Of a stretch of DNA of 64,000 bases, positions 18,701-26,485 are shown piece after piece; position 1 is the first letter of the stretch; every line of letters starts with the position of its first letter. This DNA is from Gymnodinialimonas sp. 202GB13-11 (GTDB taxonomy: Bacteria > Pseudomonadota > Alphaproteobacteria > Rhodobacterales > Rhodobacteraceae). The DNA is taken from assembly GCF_040932485.1 (NCBI RefSeq), contig NZ_JBFRBH010000001.1, positions 434,001 to 498,000 on the forward strand. Reading direction: 5' to 3'. A program made the translations under genes and the position numbers. The notes beneath the pieces were generated by a model that had not been told where the DNA came from, searched no databases, and saw only the letters and a program-made list of their open reading frames with translations.

Positions 18701-21069
18701 GGTCGTGGGGAGAGGTATCCCACCTAAACGAAGAACTCCGCTTGATACGCGAGTATGCGCTTGCAACGTTTCAGTACTCTAAAGCCCCGCAAAAACTGGT
18801 GCATAAGGATAAGCCAAGGGGCGCACATGTACATGTCGCCGCCAGCTACGGTTTAGATGATTTGCTGAAACGCTTCATAGAGATTGAGCCGGACTGCGTG
18901 CACAACACTCAAACGAAGACAGGCACAAGCCCTCTAGCCTCGGCTGGTTGGTCTCACGGCTCAACCGTAGAATTGCTTCTTGAGAACAACGCCAATCCAG
19001 CAAATGTCGACATCTACGGGTTCACAGACCTTGATAGCGCGGTATGGGGTGAGCAAGATGACATTCTCGATCTGCTTCTCCGGCATGTTGACCCGAGCGA
19101 ATGGGATGAGAAGCGCGCTAATCCACTTGGTGGCGCCGCGCGCCGCGGGCGCACTGACATCGCAGAAAGATTGGTGCGGGCGGGCTTTTGTTTCAATCAG
19201 CGCTGCTATGGCGGCTGGGCTCCGATCCACCAAGCATCATTGTGTGATGACGTCGAAAGCTTCCGCTACTTTTGGGATAAAAGCGACCCCAGCCGCAAAA
19301 CCGATGGAGGGTTCACGCCACTACACATCGCAGCGGCGAACGGGCACGTCGATCTCGTGGAAGAGATCTTGCGCCACGACATCGGGGCCGAAATGATGTA
19401 CGCAAAAGATGTTTACGGACGCACACCAGTGATCTTGGCAGCATGGTTCACGGAAGCGGAAATGCTTGCTTATTTGCTTCCGTTCGTAACCAAAGACGCA
19501 CTTGCTGTTGACGGACCGACCTTCGAAGGTTTCACCCCGCTTCATGCTGCGCTGTTCGAGTATTATCAAAACCCGGAATCCAAGCCGGAGCATTTCCGTC
19601 GCCGCATTTTCAGCGTAGTGAAAGCACTATTGGAAGACCCAGACCTCGACGTTTCCGCAAAGGCCAAAATTCAATCCAACGTATTGAACGATGCGGGTGA
19701 GGTTACTGCTTGGGAAATGGCGCACGGGCTTCCAGAGGTGCAGCGTGCCATCGCCTTGCATCGGAACTTCCCGATGGAACTCTTGAAGGAGCTGCGAAAG
19801 GCCGATCGGATCAAACAGCAAGAGCGGTTCTGCAAAGAATTGTTCGACGCCGCGAAAGCCAAGAACCAATCACTCTTTCAACGGCTCTTAAACCGAGAAA
19901 CTATCGAAAGACAAAATCTCGATCAGAAAATCGAGGGCGACTCAGAAAACATCTCTACTGGCCAGCTGCTGCTGCGGAACGGCTGGGACAAGCTGTTCCT
20001 CCAAATGGTCGCGAAAAACCATATTGATCCTTGGGAAGCGTCTACGAAATTCCCGGGGCTTTACCTTGATGCGCTGCGAAACGGACGTCCGGACGTCATC
20101 AGGGCCATCGAAGACCTAGTCCCAGATAGCATGCCGTTTGCAGCGGCGTACTCCGTCCTCGTGGGCACGCGCCATGATACGAAGGACAGGGTGAAGGACC
20201 CTGACGATCGGGTCCTCAAATTCGTGCTCCACCATCTTGACGAAGAGACCGCGACACAACTCATTCTCAGCATGTCGCATTTCGGTGATCTAGACCTTAT
20301 CGCCAAACTCAAGAGTGTCGGCGGTGACAGCGAAGGCCGTGATCATTGGGATCGCGCTTATACTGATCTCTTGCCGGATGTGGCCCGCGCCGAGTTCGGG
20401 CTCGAACCGGCAGAAACAACAGGCTCGCCCCGCGGTGATAGCCTTTTCTACCCAGATGCGGAGGGCTGGGAACCGTTAGGCAATCCCGGTATCGTTGCCA
20501 AGTTGGAAATCTTGGACAACCAAGCGCCAGCAGACCAAGTTACGTGGCATCAGCGCCAACTGCCCTTCTATCCCGGCGCAGAAAAACTGCTGCTGCGTGC
20601 CACGCATCCGGAGTGGCCAGACGGGGCCTATATTTATTACCTCAGCCACGGCCGAAATCTATACTGGCTAAATGGAACATCGCCGCCCATTCATGAATTC
20701 AACGCGAAAAGTGAAATCGCTTTGACCGTCGAGAACGCGCTCGAGTACCTCCGGTTTTTTTGCTTCTTTGTGCGAGGGGAAGAAGGCCCGTTCTACGTGT
20801 TGGATGGTCGTGAAGCGATGTATATTCCGACTTCGCTGGACCGCCAAGAAGCGGATAGCATTCACAACAGGTACAAAGCACCCCGTCTTTATGGAGTTAT
20901 GGACAACGGCCACATCAAGGCCAGCTCGCTGATTTACTACTCCAACGCCGTTTTTGTCGGAGACTTCGTCATCCATCAATCTGGAATGATTGAGCTTATC
21001 GAAGATGAGCCGGTTGTGTCGGATCTGTCTCAGAAAGTGCACGCGCCACTAGCGCTACATTCCGACTAA
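15745..21069 (+). CDS. Giant STAND NTPase (nSTAND1-type) with ankyrin repeats
   Basis: A 1774-residue multidomain protein. Residues 1-250 are an unrecognised helical domain; 256-295 look coiled-coil. Residues 316-520 resemble a DUF4062/TIR-like module (RSVMFAGSLE, VVPVSWDF, then EVVGAVLFLGAEL and IPLIVVQLTS). The NTPase starts with NPYRGLDYYQVDDADAFTGR at 530, the nSTAND1 entry signature. Walker A is GPSGCGKSS (576-584) and Walker B is LLICIDQFEE (672-681). HEAVIRRWPKARAWF (922-936) is the STAND winged-helix motif. Residues about 1024-1270 are ankyrin repeats (GGFTPLHIAAANGHVDLVEEIL). Residues 1566-1774 form an unknown C-terminal domain with YLRFFCFFVRGEEGPFYVL. STAND proteins act as ligand-triggered switches, several of them in phage defence. 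The start is TTG; GTG at 15757 is an alternative. Confidence 0.9.
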   Translation: MGCAVPVEVAQLFGAVVSSVGLLAGRLPGLKRHVENRLTLSRALGKYRTPANDHLRRALRLSWLRAATALMHDRLSWAQIYPNAEGAPQLVEFAPIFEALQSEIVNKNLRLRDGSSIGPSAIDEHLDLLIDNISAPLAGHELGIDPERLFSNTLAELCGIKESEIPVVLRRAASEGLHTLHGEPRDFSHLFADEFALVLQDKTHYPEAAESFRVIQTNAIAELLGELKADLANQAREQTSLDPVFVEQVFHDTPPDWFAQELQVEFEKLDRSLREIKTGVKGLHGEIQEFRSEMKARLPLKQDYSTLASHTPTETRSVMFAGSLETDIRFEDAVTRIKDKVSRRASRISDSSSVVPVSWDFGRSEREEAHDGDYAKSEAWTTLNDEVVGAVLFLGAELSRVISPDSRLLDQLDTEGWLASRDAGADVHGKFDDTLGMSERDRREFVRTRGGIEFSYETRFAAECMLRSIPLIVVQLTSCTDEENATAGFRKFLTENGIEIIDFIRLGRDMDWVGDFVLSLPGINEANLPNPYRGLDYYQVDDADAFTGRAREAAFAMADISLAVNDGKPMMLGVTGPSGCGKSSFMRARVAAEALEVHNLSPLEMRPTDFQWGENARVNCLPVLLAKIGSLIGVAPPRQFTGPTAPSPLLLQPVAIKWLDGLMNSSTPPPKLLICIDQFEEILDDLSEGVNENDWRALIRILRHLSQKFAWPLVFTLEDSRKERFADLKEDLGFQDSHMLELPDTDERFYRTLIEEPFRKSGIDLDLEIVDELIGEIRALQDDTSISASPLPLLSLRLYSLFHDLSPRAPKSAQDGRLGETFNRLRVTKSDLGASSLALGDMMADLAETAWIKGEGGDDEEDVGSFLRPLVRISIVPDQPEQGKLVLRSILARGYRSEQKLHDAFRRLRLLVPAAGGHRLVHEAVIRRWPKARAWFDADREDLAREANMRRAALNWDEVDRPGEIDPDEKQIEDAASVLKLHARDWSWGEVSHLNEELRLIREYALATFQYSKAPQKLVHKDKPRGAHVHVAASYGLDDLLKRFIEIEPDCVHNTQTKTGTSPLASAGWSHGSTVELLLENNANPANVDIYGFTDLDSAVWGEQDDILDLLLRHVDPSEWDEKRANPLGGAARRGRTDIAERLVRAGFCFNQRCYGGWAPIHQASLCDDVESFRYFWDKSDPSRKTDGGFTPLHIAAANGHVDLVEEILRHDIGAEMMYAKDVYGRTPVILAAWFTEAEMLAYLLPFVTKDALAVDGPTFEGFTPLHAALFEYYQNPESKPEHFRRRIFSVVKALLEDPDLDVSAKAKIQSNVLNDAGEVTAWEMAHGLPEVQRAIALHRNFPMELLKELRKADRIKQQERFCKELFDAAKAKNQSLFQRLLNRETIERQNLDQKIEGDSENISTGQLLLRNGWDKLFLQMVAKNHIDPWEASTKFPGLYLDALRNGRPDVIRAIEDLVPDSMPFAAAYSVLVGTRHDTKDRVKDPDDRVLKFVLHHLDEETATQLILSMSHFGDLDLIAKLKSVGGDSEGRDHWDRAYTDLLPDVARAEFGLEPAETTGSPRGDSLFYPDAEGWEPLGNPGIVAKLEILDNQAPADQVTWHQRQLPFYPGAEKLLLRATHPEWPDGAYIYYLSHGRNLYWLNGTSPPIHEFNAKSEIALTVENALEYLRFFCFFVRGEEGPFYVLDGREAMYIPTSLDRQEADSIHNRYKAPRLYGVMDNGHIKASSLIYYSNAVFVGDFVIHQSGMIELIEDEPVVSDLSQKVHAPLALHSD

Positions 21070-21627
21070 GTCGCTAAAACCAATAGTGTTTTGTTTGGCC
21101 GTTGCTTTAACTTTCCGCCCCTCAAGACTTCAACTTGAAGTTAAAATACTGTTGAGTCCGTATGTGCAGGTATTCTTGGTTTAACGAAGACACTTTTTTG
21201 GATCGCTTTATCACGAGGTATCCGTCTTCTCGGAAATACAGCTTGGAACTCTTTGTCTCCATTGTTCCCTTGGGGCGGTCCAAAGCGGTCAAGGTCCAAG
21301 CGCAGGCGGCGCTTTTATGTTGCACAGGGTAAGGCCCGATCTTGGTTCGGTGGCAATGTCCAGAACGCAGGCTCGGACAGCAGCACTCGAAAGCCGTGCT
21401 CAAGGACCTTTGGAGGCCGTTCGCTACAGCCTTCGTTCCGGAGTGTGCGTGAAACTCAGCAAGCCTCTCAACTCATGGTTAACACTTGCCTAAAAAGAGT
21501 TTTTCATACACTTTTCAATACCTTAACCTCCTTGCTCACGCGTGAGTAGCGCGCCCATCACCCCTCGACACCATCGCCCCTTCCGGTTAGGCAAGCCCCT
21601 CCCGACCCACCCATAGACGCGCCCCCC
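21070..21627. other. Intergenic region at the right island edge
   Basis: 558 bp, AT-rich until about 21550, where the GC-rich chromosome resumes. It holds a 15-bp palindrome ACTTCAACTTGAAGT (21127-21141) that could end the STAND transcript, and one weak small minus-strand frame listed separately. No tRNA, integrase or flanking direct repeat was found by eye. Confidence 0.5.
21122..21262 (-). CDS. Possible 46-residue basic protein
   Basis: Minus-strand frame starting METKSSKLYFREDGYLVIKR and ending FNFKLKS, with AAGGGAAC at SD distance before the ATG. It is Lys/Arg-rich and converges with the STAND gene. No family recognised and chance cannot be excluded; the longer frame extending to 21403 has no better start. 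Confidence 0.25.
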   Translation of the reverse strand: METKSSKLYFREDGYLVIKRSKKVSSLNQEYLHIRTQQYFNFKLKS

Positions 21628-22233
21628 ATGCTCCCCATTTTCACCGCAGGCTTCGCGCTCTCCTTCTCGCTGATCCTCGCTATCGGCGCGCAGAATGCCT
21701 TCGTCCTGCGCCAAGGCATCCGCCGCCTCCACGTCGCGCCGGTCGTGCTGGTCTGCTGCCTTTCCGAGGCCATTCTGATCTTCGCAGGCGTCGCAGGTTT
21801 CGGCGTCATCGCCGAGGCGGCGCCGTGGGCGTTGGAGGCCATGCGCTGGGGTGGTGCGGCCTTCCTTGTCGCCTACGGCCTGCGCAGTCTCTACGGCGCC
21901 TTCACCGCCGATGATGCCCTCAAGGCCGAGGGCACTGCCGAGCAAAGCCTCACCGCAGCGCTGACCACTACGCTTTTGCTCACTTGGGCCAACCCCCATG
22001 TCTACCTCGACACCGTGGGCCTGATCGGAGCGGTCGCGGCCACTTACGGCGAGGGTCGTTGGATATTCGGCACCGGAGCCCTCACCGCCTCCTGCGTCTT
22101 CTTCCTCATCCTCGGCTACGGCGCCCGCGCGCTTGCTCCGGTTTTTGCGAAGCCCAAGGCGTGGATGTGGCTCGACGTGATCGTGGGCGTCACGATGCTG
22201 GCGCTGGCGGTGAAACTGGCGTTGAACCTCTGA
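21628..22233 (+). CDS. LysE/ArgO-family amino-acid exporter
   Basis: A 201-residue membrane protein with about six hydrophobic segments. It begins FTAGFALSFSLILAIGAQNAFVLRQG, the LysE/ArgO signature, and has TWANPHVYLDTVGLIG in the second half, the NPH(x)YLDT block of basic-amino-acid exporters. Predicted role: export of lysine or arginine when in excess. No adjacent LysG/ArgP-type regulator is seen. Confidence 0.92.
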   Translation: MLPIFTAGFALSFSLILAIGAQNAFVLRQGIRRLHVAPVVLVCCLSEAILIFAGVAGFGVIAEAAPWALEAMRWGGAAFLVAYGLRSLYGAFTADDALKAEGTAEQSLTAALTTTLLLTWANPHVYLDTVGLIGAVAATYGEGRWIFGTGALTASCVFFLILGYGARALAPVFAKPKAWMWLDVIVGVTMLALAVKLALNL

Positions 22234-22258
22234 TCGAAGGGTGGTCTTGTGCCCCGCA

Positions 22259-23155
22259 ATGGACACGCCCGCCACCCCTGACATTCCGGCCCAACCCATA
22301 GCCCGCCCGGGCTGGGGCCTGTTCTGGATGTTCGTGACCGGCCTGTGTTTTGTAACCGTCACCGCCTCCGTCAAGATGGTAGGGGACACTGTGCCCTCCA
22401 CCCAGGCTGGGTTCCTGCGCTACGCCCTGGGCCTCATCTTCCTCGCTCCAATGATCCCCTCGGTACGGCGCGCGAGCATTGACCGGCGCACAGGTGGGAT
22501 GCTGTTCGCGCGCGGCGCCTGCCACGCGCTCGCCGTTTCGATGTGGTTCTTCGCCATGACCCGCATCCCGATCGCGGATGTTACCGCGCTCAACTACCTC
22601 AACCCGGTTTATGTCATCCTTCTGGCGGTTGTGTTTCTGGGCGAGCGTTTGGGCCCATGGCGCATCGCGGCGGTTTGTGTAGCCTTTCTGGGTACGCTCA
22701 TCATCATCCGCCCCGGTTTTCGCGAGATCGATACTGGCCACATCGTGATGCTGTTCGCGGCTGTCGCCATGGCGGGCAGCTACTTTCTGGCAAAGATCTT
22801 GTCACAGAAGCTCGCCCCGGAAGTTGTGGTCTTCTACTTGTCCGTCCTTGTGCCCATCCTTCTCGCTCCGGTGGCCTGGGCAGTCTGGGTTCCCATCGGG
22901 TGGGTCGATCTGGGCTGGCTGTTCGTCTGCGCGCTTTTCGCGACGCTTGGCCATTACACGATGACATTGGCTTTCCGCGCAGCGCCGCTGACCGTCACTC
23001 AGCCCATCACCTTCCTCCAACTGCTTTGGGCCACGCTTCTGGGTGTCCTTGTCTTCGGCGAGCCAGTGGACGCTTTCGTGGTTCTTGGTGGCACGATGAT
23101 CATCGCTGCGGTCACGTTCATCACGTGGCGGGAAGCGATGCGGGCAAAGCGTTAA
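22259..23155 (+). CDS. EamA/DMT-family transporter
   Basis: A roughly 298-residue membrane protein with ten hydrophobic segments. SVKMVGDTVPSTQAGFLRY and the paired DVTALNYLNPVYVILLA are EamA-type blocks; the overall sequence resembles RhaT/RarD-like carriers. The start is unsure: ATG at 22259 fits the N-terminus, while a GTG at 22241 is also in frame. It lies 25 nt after the LysE-type gene and may be cotranscribed. Substrate unknown. Confidence 0.85.
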   Translation: MDTPATPDIPAQPIARPGWGLFWMFVTGLCFVTVTASVKMVGDTVPSTQAGFLRYALGLIFLAPMIPSVRRASIDRRTGGMLFARGACHALAVSMWFFAMTRIPIADVTALNYLNPVYVILLAVVFLGERLGPWRIAAVCVAFLGTLIIIRPGFREIDTGHIVMLFAAVAMAGSYFLAKILSQKLAPEVVVFYLSVLVPILLAPVAWAVWVPIGWVDLGWLFVCALFATLGHYTMTLAFRAAPLTVTQPITFLQLLWATLLGVLVFGEPVDAFVVLGGTMIIAAVTFITWREAMRAKR

Positions 23156-23270
23156 CCTTTTGTGGTCGCCTTAAAATTGTGCAGGGCGCCGGTATACCGC
23201 CCATGTTTGCCCTAACTTCAATGCTGCACCGCCGCATCATCCGCCCATAGGTTGTCCGACCCCGGCCGGT

Positions 23271-23288
23271 TTCTTTCGTGTGAAAGAA
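23271..23288. promoter_or_regulatory. 18-bp palindrome upstream of the HAD-like gene
   Basis: TTCTTTC-GTGT-GAAAGAA, a perfect inverted repeat ending 14 nt before the ATG of the HAD-like gene, next to its SD. It could be an operator or an RNA hairpin affecting translation. Confidence 0.4.
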
Positions 23289-23302
23289 CACGGGAGAACG
23301 AC

Positions 23303-24001
23303 ATGACTTTGGAAGGCATCATTTTTGGCGGCATGGGCTCCATCGCGGAATGCGCCGAGATGGATCGCGAAGCTTGGAACGCGGCGTTTCGGGCCCATGG
23401 GCTCGACTGGGATTGGTCGTGGAGCACCTATGCGGGCCTGATGCGGGCAGGCGGTGACCGCCAGCTTGTGTCAAGTTACGCGGCGGAGCGTAGCGAACTC
23501 TGCCCGGTTCAGCCTGAGATTCTGGATGACACGCACCAGAAGCACTTCGCCTCTATGCTAACCGGAAGCCTGCCTTTGCGGCCGGGGGTTGCGCGGACGA
23601 TGGGCTGGCTTGCGCGCGCTGGTGTGAGCATTGGGCTGGTGAGCCGGTCGGGGATTGGACCGGTTCGGGCACTCTTGACCGCGACGGCGCGTGCGCGGGC
23701 GGGCATTGGGTTTGACGTCGCCGTTTTGCGCGATGATGTCAGCCGCTTGGCTCCGGATCCAGAGGCCATGACGCGCGCGACACAGGCACTGGGTGTGGGC
23801 CGATCACGCGTCTTGGTCGTGGCCGACACGCCTGCGAGCGCGCAGGCGGCGCAAGATGCAGGGCTCGCCGTGCTGGCCTTTCCGGGCTCGTTGGCCGCAG
23901 AGATGCCAGAGGATTTTGGCACATTGCCGTCAGCCAAGGTGCTGAGCCCAGAAGTGCTAACGGCCGCTTGGCGCGGGGCGCTGGATACGGCGGCGGAATA
24001 A
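23303..24001 (+). CDS. HAD-superfamily-like protein lacking the catalytic Asp
   Basis: A 232-residue protein with the CbbY/beta-phosphoglucomutase-like HAD layout: cap residues EMDREAWNAAFRAHGLDW, PLRPGVARTMGWL, a motif-II-like GLVSRSG, APDPEAM in the motif III region and VLVVADTPASAQAAQDAGL in the motif IV region. Motif I, normally F-D-x-D-G, reads FGGMGSI, so both aspartates are absent. An aspartyl-phosphate enzyme is therefore unlikely; a binding or regulatory role is more probable. The start at 23303 has a GGGAGAA SD. Confidence 0.75.
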   Translation: MTLEGIIFGGMGSIAECAEMDREAWNAAFRAHGLDWDWSWSTYAGLMRAGGDRQLVSSYAAERSELCPVQPEILDDTHQKHFASMLTGSLPLRPGVARTMGWLARAGVSIGLVSRSGIGPVRALLTATARARAGIGFDVAVLRDDVSRLAPDPEAMTRATQALGVGRSRVLVVADTPASAQAAQDAGLAVLAFPGSLAAEMPEDFGTLPSAKVLSPEVLTAAWRGALDTAAE

Positions 24002-24096
24002 TTCGCCTCAAAGGCGTTGATTTGACCCAGCGCAAAGCGGAGTGATGCGTGCGCTGGCACCATTATGGCAACCAAAACAGACGGAGGTTGCCTGAC

Positions 24097-24336
24097 ATGT
24101 CGCACACGCCCCACGAACTGGCCGACGATTTTCCGGATAAGGTCGATACTATCCATGCTCTGAAGCAGTCGGATGCGCATTTTGCCAAATTGGCCGAGGC
24201 CTATCACGACGTGAACCGGGCGGTTCACAGGGCGGAAACGGGGGTGGAGCCGGTGAGCGATGTTGCAGAACAGGACATGCGGCGCCAGCGGATGGCCCTA
24301 AAAGACGAGATCGCGGGGATGTTGGCCAAGGCCTGA
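24097..24336 (+). CDS. YdcH-family (DUF465) small protein
   Basis: A 79-residue helical protein with the family layout: DTIHALKQSDAHFAKLAEAY, then HDVNRAVHRAETG, and a C-terminal RRQRMALKDEIAGML. Function of the family is not established. SD GGAGG lies 9 nt before the ATG. A strong terminator follows. Another member is at 50104-50322. Confidence 0.85.
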   Translation: MSHTPHELADDFPDKVDTIHALKQSDAHFAKLAEAYHDVNRAVHRAETGVEPVSDVAEQDMRRQRMALKDEIAGMLAKA

Positions 24337-24381
24337 GCCGCTTTGTCAAAAGGAACGGCTGCGCCGTACGATCCTTGTTTC

Positions 24382-24409
24382 GGTTCAGCGCTTGCGCGCT
24401 GAACCTTTT
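24382..24409 (+). terminator. Intrinsic terminator after the YdcH-like gene
   Basis: GGTTCAGCGC-TTGC-GCGCTGAACC followed by TTTTA: a perfect 10-bp stem with a T tract, 46 nt past the stop. Confidence 0.85.
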
Positions 24410-24414
24410 AGGTT

Positions 24415-24476
24415 GGGGACGCTGTCCCCGTCCGGCGGACGCCCCCTGAGGTATTTTTGACCAGTGGAAGGCGGGA
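24415..24476 (+). repeat. Dispersed 3' element, copy e
   Basis: Hairpin GGGGACGCTGTCCCC, then TCCGGCGGACGCCCCCTGAG, GTATTTTTGACCAGTGGAAG. It follows the terminator of the YdcH-like gene and ends just before the stop of the convergent CoxG-like gene. Confidence 0.7.
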
Positions 24477-24481
24477 TGGGT

Positions 24482-24940
24482 TCAGGCGGTTTCCGAAGGG
24501 CCTTCGACATGGGCCTGGAAGCGTTCAAAAAACTGATCGGCCATCTTGGTGGCGAAGCTGTCGACAAGGCGGGAGCCCAGTTGCGCCAGCTTGCCGCCGA
24601 CCTTTGCGTCGACATCGTAGGTGAGTTCGGTTCCGCCTTCGGGATGGTCGGCCAGAGCCACTTGTGCCGCGCCCTTGGCAAAGCCCGCAACGCCACCCTT
24701 GCCTTCGCCCGAGATAGTATAGCTGGTATTCGGGACGACATCGGAAAGCGTCACCTCGCCTTTGAAGGTCGCTTTGACCGGGCCGACCTTTTGTTTGACG
24801 ACGGCAGAGAAGCCCTCCTCCGGGGAGCCGGTCAGCTCCTCACAGCCGGGGATGCACGCCTTGAGGGTTTCGGCATCATTGAGCGCGGCCCAGACCGTTT
24901 CGCGGTCGGCGGCGATGTGGCGGCTGGCGTGCATTTCCAT
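24482..24940 (-). CDS. CoxG-family SRPBCC protein
   Basis: A 152-residue SRPBCC (START-like) protein starting MEMHASRHIAADRETVWAAL, with LKACIPGCEEL, the hallmark block of the CoxG family, and KVGPVKATFKGEV. CoxG proteins accompany CO dehydrogenase and related molybdo-hydroxylases and can bind membranes or substrates. No coxMSL genes are in the window, so here it is an orphan and its role is open. Confidence 0.88.
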   Translation of the reverse strand: MEMHASRHIAADRETVWAALNDAETLKACIPGCEELTGSPEEGFSAVVKQKVGPVKATFKGEVTLSDVVPNTSYTISGEGKGGVAGFAKGAAQVALADHPEGGTELTYDVDAKVGGKLAQLGSRLVDSFATKMADQFFERFQAHVEGPSETA

Positions 24941-24990
24941 GGGGCGGCGTCCTTTTTCGATCTGGTTTCAGGACGGTAGCGGGCGCGGGT

Positions 24991-26379
24991 TTATGGGGCA
25001 ACCTCGTAGGGCAGAGTGCCGCGTCGGTTAGGATCGACGGTGAGTTGCCGTTCGAGCGGTGGAACCGCGCGTTGGTGGCAGCCCTGGCGCTCACAGATGC
25101 GGCAGGAAATGCCGATGGGCTGTGGGGCGGCTGTCAGATCGAGGTCGTCCGCATAGACGAGGCTTTGAGCGTGGCGCACCTCACACCCTAGCGAAATGGC
25201 GTAGCGCCGTGTGGGGCGACCCCAGGCACCGCCGGATTTGGAGACATCGCGGGCAAGGATGACGTAGCGCGCGCCGTCCGGCGTTTCGGCCAATTGGCGC
25301 AGGAAGCGACCCGGAGTCTCAAACGCCTGATGCACGTTCCAAAGCGGGCAGGCCCCTCCAAAGCGCGCGAATTGCAGGCGGGTGGCGGAGTGTCGTTTGG
25401 TGACGGTTCCGGCCTGATCGACTCGGGCGAAGAAAAAAGGAATGCCCTTCGCGCCGGGGCGCTGGAGGGTGGAGAGGCGGTGTGCGATCTGCTCGATCGA
25501 GGCGGAAAAGGTGATCGACATACGCTCAAGATCATGGCGGGTATCCTGTGCGGCCTCGGCGAAGCGGGTATAGGGCATCAGGCAGGCCCCGGCGAAGTAA
25601 TTCGCCATACCGATGCGGGCGATTTCGCGGGCGGTGTCGGATTGGAAGCGGGCGAAGTCGAGCGTGGCTTCAATCAAGTCGTGTTGGCCCAGAAGCGCGT
25701 ATTGGTGCAGCAGTTGGAAACGTTGAGTTTCGGGGGCGGCCTGGGGGCTGAGGGTAAGGGTTTTGGTTGCGGGGTCATAATGGCGTACGCCCTGGCCTGC
25801 TGCATGGCGGATGGTGAGGCCGCGATCTTCGAGGACCGCGGCCGTATGGGCGGCCAGATCGCCGGTGGCACGGGTCGCGAAGCGTTCGGCAGCGCGGTCG
25901 ACGGCGTCGATGTAATTGTCGGTGTAATGGAAGAAGTCGCGCACCTCCTCCCACGGCGAAGCGGTCGTGGAAGGGGCTTGGCCGAGGGCTTCGTCGAGGG
26001 AGGCAAGGCGTTCATGGGTCTGGCGGTAGGCGCGGTGAAGGGCGAGGAAGGCGTGGGCCAAGGTGGGCGCGTTGGCGGCGGTCAGGCGCAGGTCGGCGAG
26101 GTTGGGCTGATCGTCTGTAAAGAGCGGATCGGCCAGCGCCTCACGCATGTCGGAGACGAGGCGGTCGGTGTCGGACGCGCTGAGTTCCGTCACGTCGACG
26201 CCGAAATCCTGTGCAAGGCCCATCAGTACGGCGGTGGAGAGGGGGCGGTTGTTGTTCTCCATCTGGTTCAGGTACGGCAGCGATATGCCAAGCTTGGCAG
26301 CGAAGTCCTTTTGGGTGAGGCCAAGGCGGGTGCGAACCGAGCGGAGCTTTGCGCCGACATAGAGCTTTTGCGTGGGCAT
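24991..26379 (-). CDS. pccR: Short-chain fatty acyl-CoA regulator, PccR-like
   Basis: A 462-residue regulator. Residues 7-65 are an XRE-type helix-turn-helix (LRSVRTRLGLTQKDFAAKLG). The middle resembles an IrrE/ImmA-like domain. The C-terminal part carries the Cys pattern of ScfR proteins (GCEVRHAQS, CRICERQGCHQRAVP). This family senses short-chain acyl-CoAs; PccR of Rhodobacter sphaeroides is known to control propionyl-CoA carboxylase. Here it lies one gene away from pccB. TTTGC repeats stand just before its own start and before pccB, consistent with autoregulation. Confidence 0.9.
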   Translation of the reverse strand: MPTQKLYVGAKLRSVRTRLGLTQKDFAAKLGISLPYLNQMENNNRPLSTAVLMGLAQDFGVDVTELSASDTDRLVSDMREALADPLFTDDQPNLADLRLTAANAPTLAHAFLALHRAYRQTHERLASLDEALGQAPSTTASPWEEVRDFFHYTDNYIDAVDRAAERFATRATGDLAAHTAAVLEDRGLTIRHAAGQGVRHYDPATKTLTLSPQAAPETQRFQLLHQYALLGQHDLIEATLDFARFQSDTAREIARIGMANYFAGACLMPYTRFAEAAQDTRHDLERMSITFSASIEQIAHRLSTLQRPGAKGIPFFFARVDQAGTVTKRHSATRLQFARFGGACPLWNVHQAFETPGRFLRQLAETPDGARYVILARDVSKSGGAWGRPTRRYAISLGCEVRHAQSLVYADDLDLTAAPQPIGISCRICERQGCHQRAVPPLERQLTVDPNRRGTLPYEVAP

Positions 26380-26394
26380 TGGGTTGTTCCTGAC

Positions 26395-26422
26395 TTTGCA
26401 GCGTCAGGTTTGCGGATTTGCA
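26395..26422. promoter_or_regulatory. Putative PccR operator upstream of pccR
   Basis: Three TTTGC repeats in one orientation at 26395, 26409 and 26417, 16 nt or more before the pccR ATG. The last two are spaced 8 bp apart (TTTGCGGATTTGCAGG), the same spacing and arrangement as before pccB. The known PccR motif is built on TTTGCAAA repeats. Confidence 0.55.
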
Positions 26423-26485
26423 GGCTGTTTGGCAAGGGATGGGGTGACGCTCGCCGATGGCTTCGCCCCACCCGCCATCCCGCGC

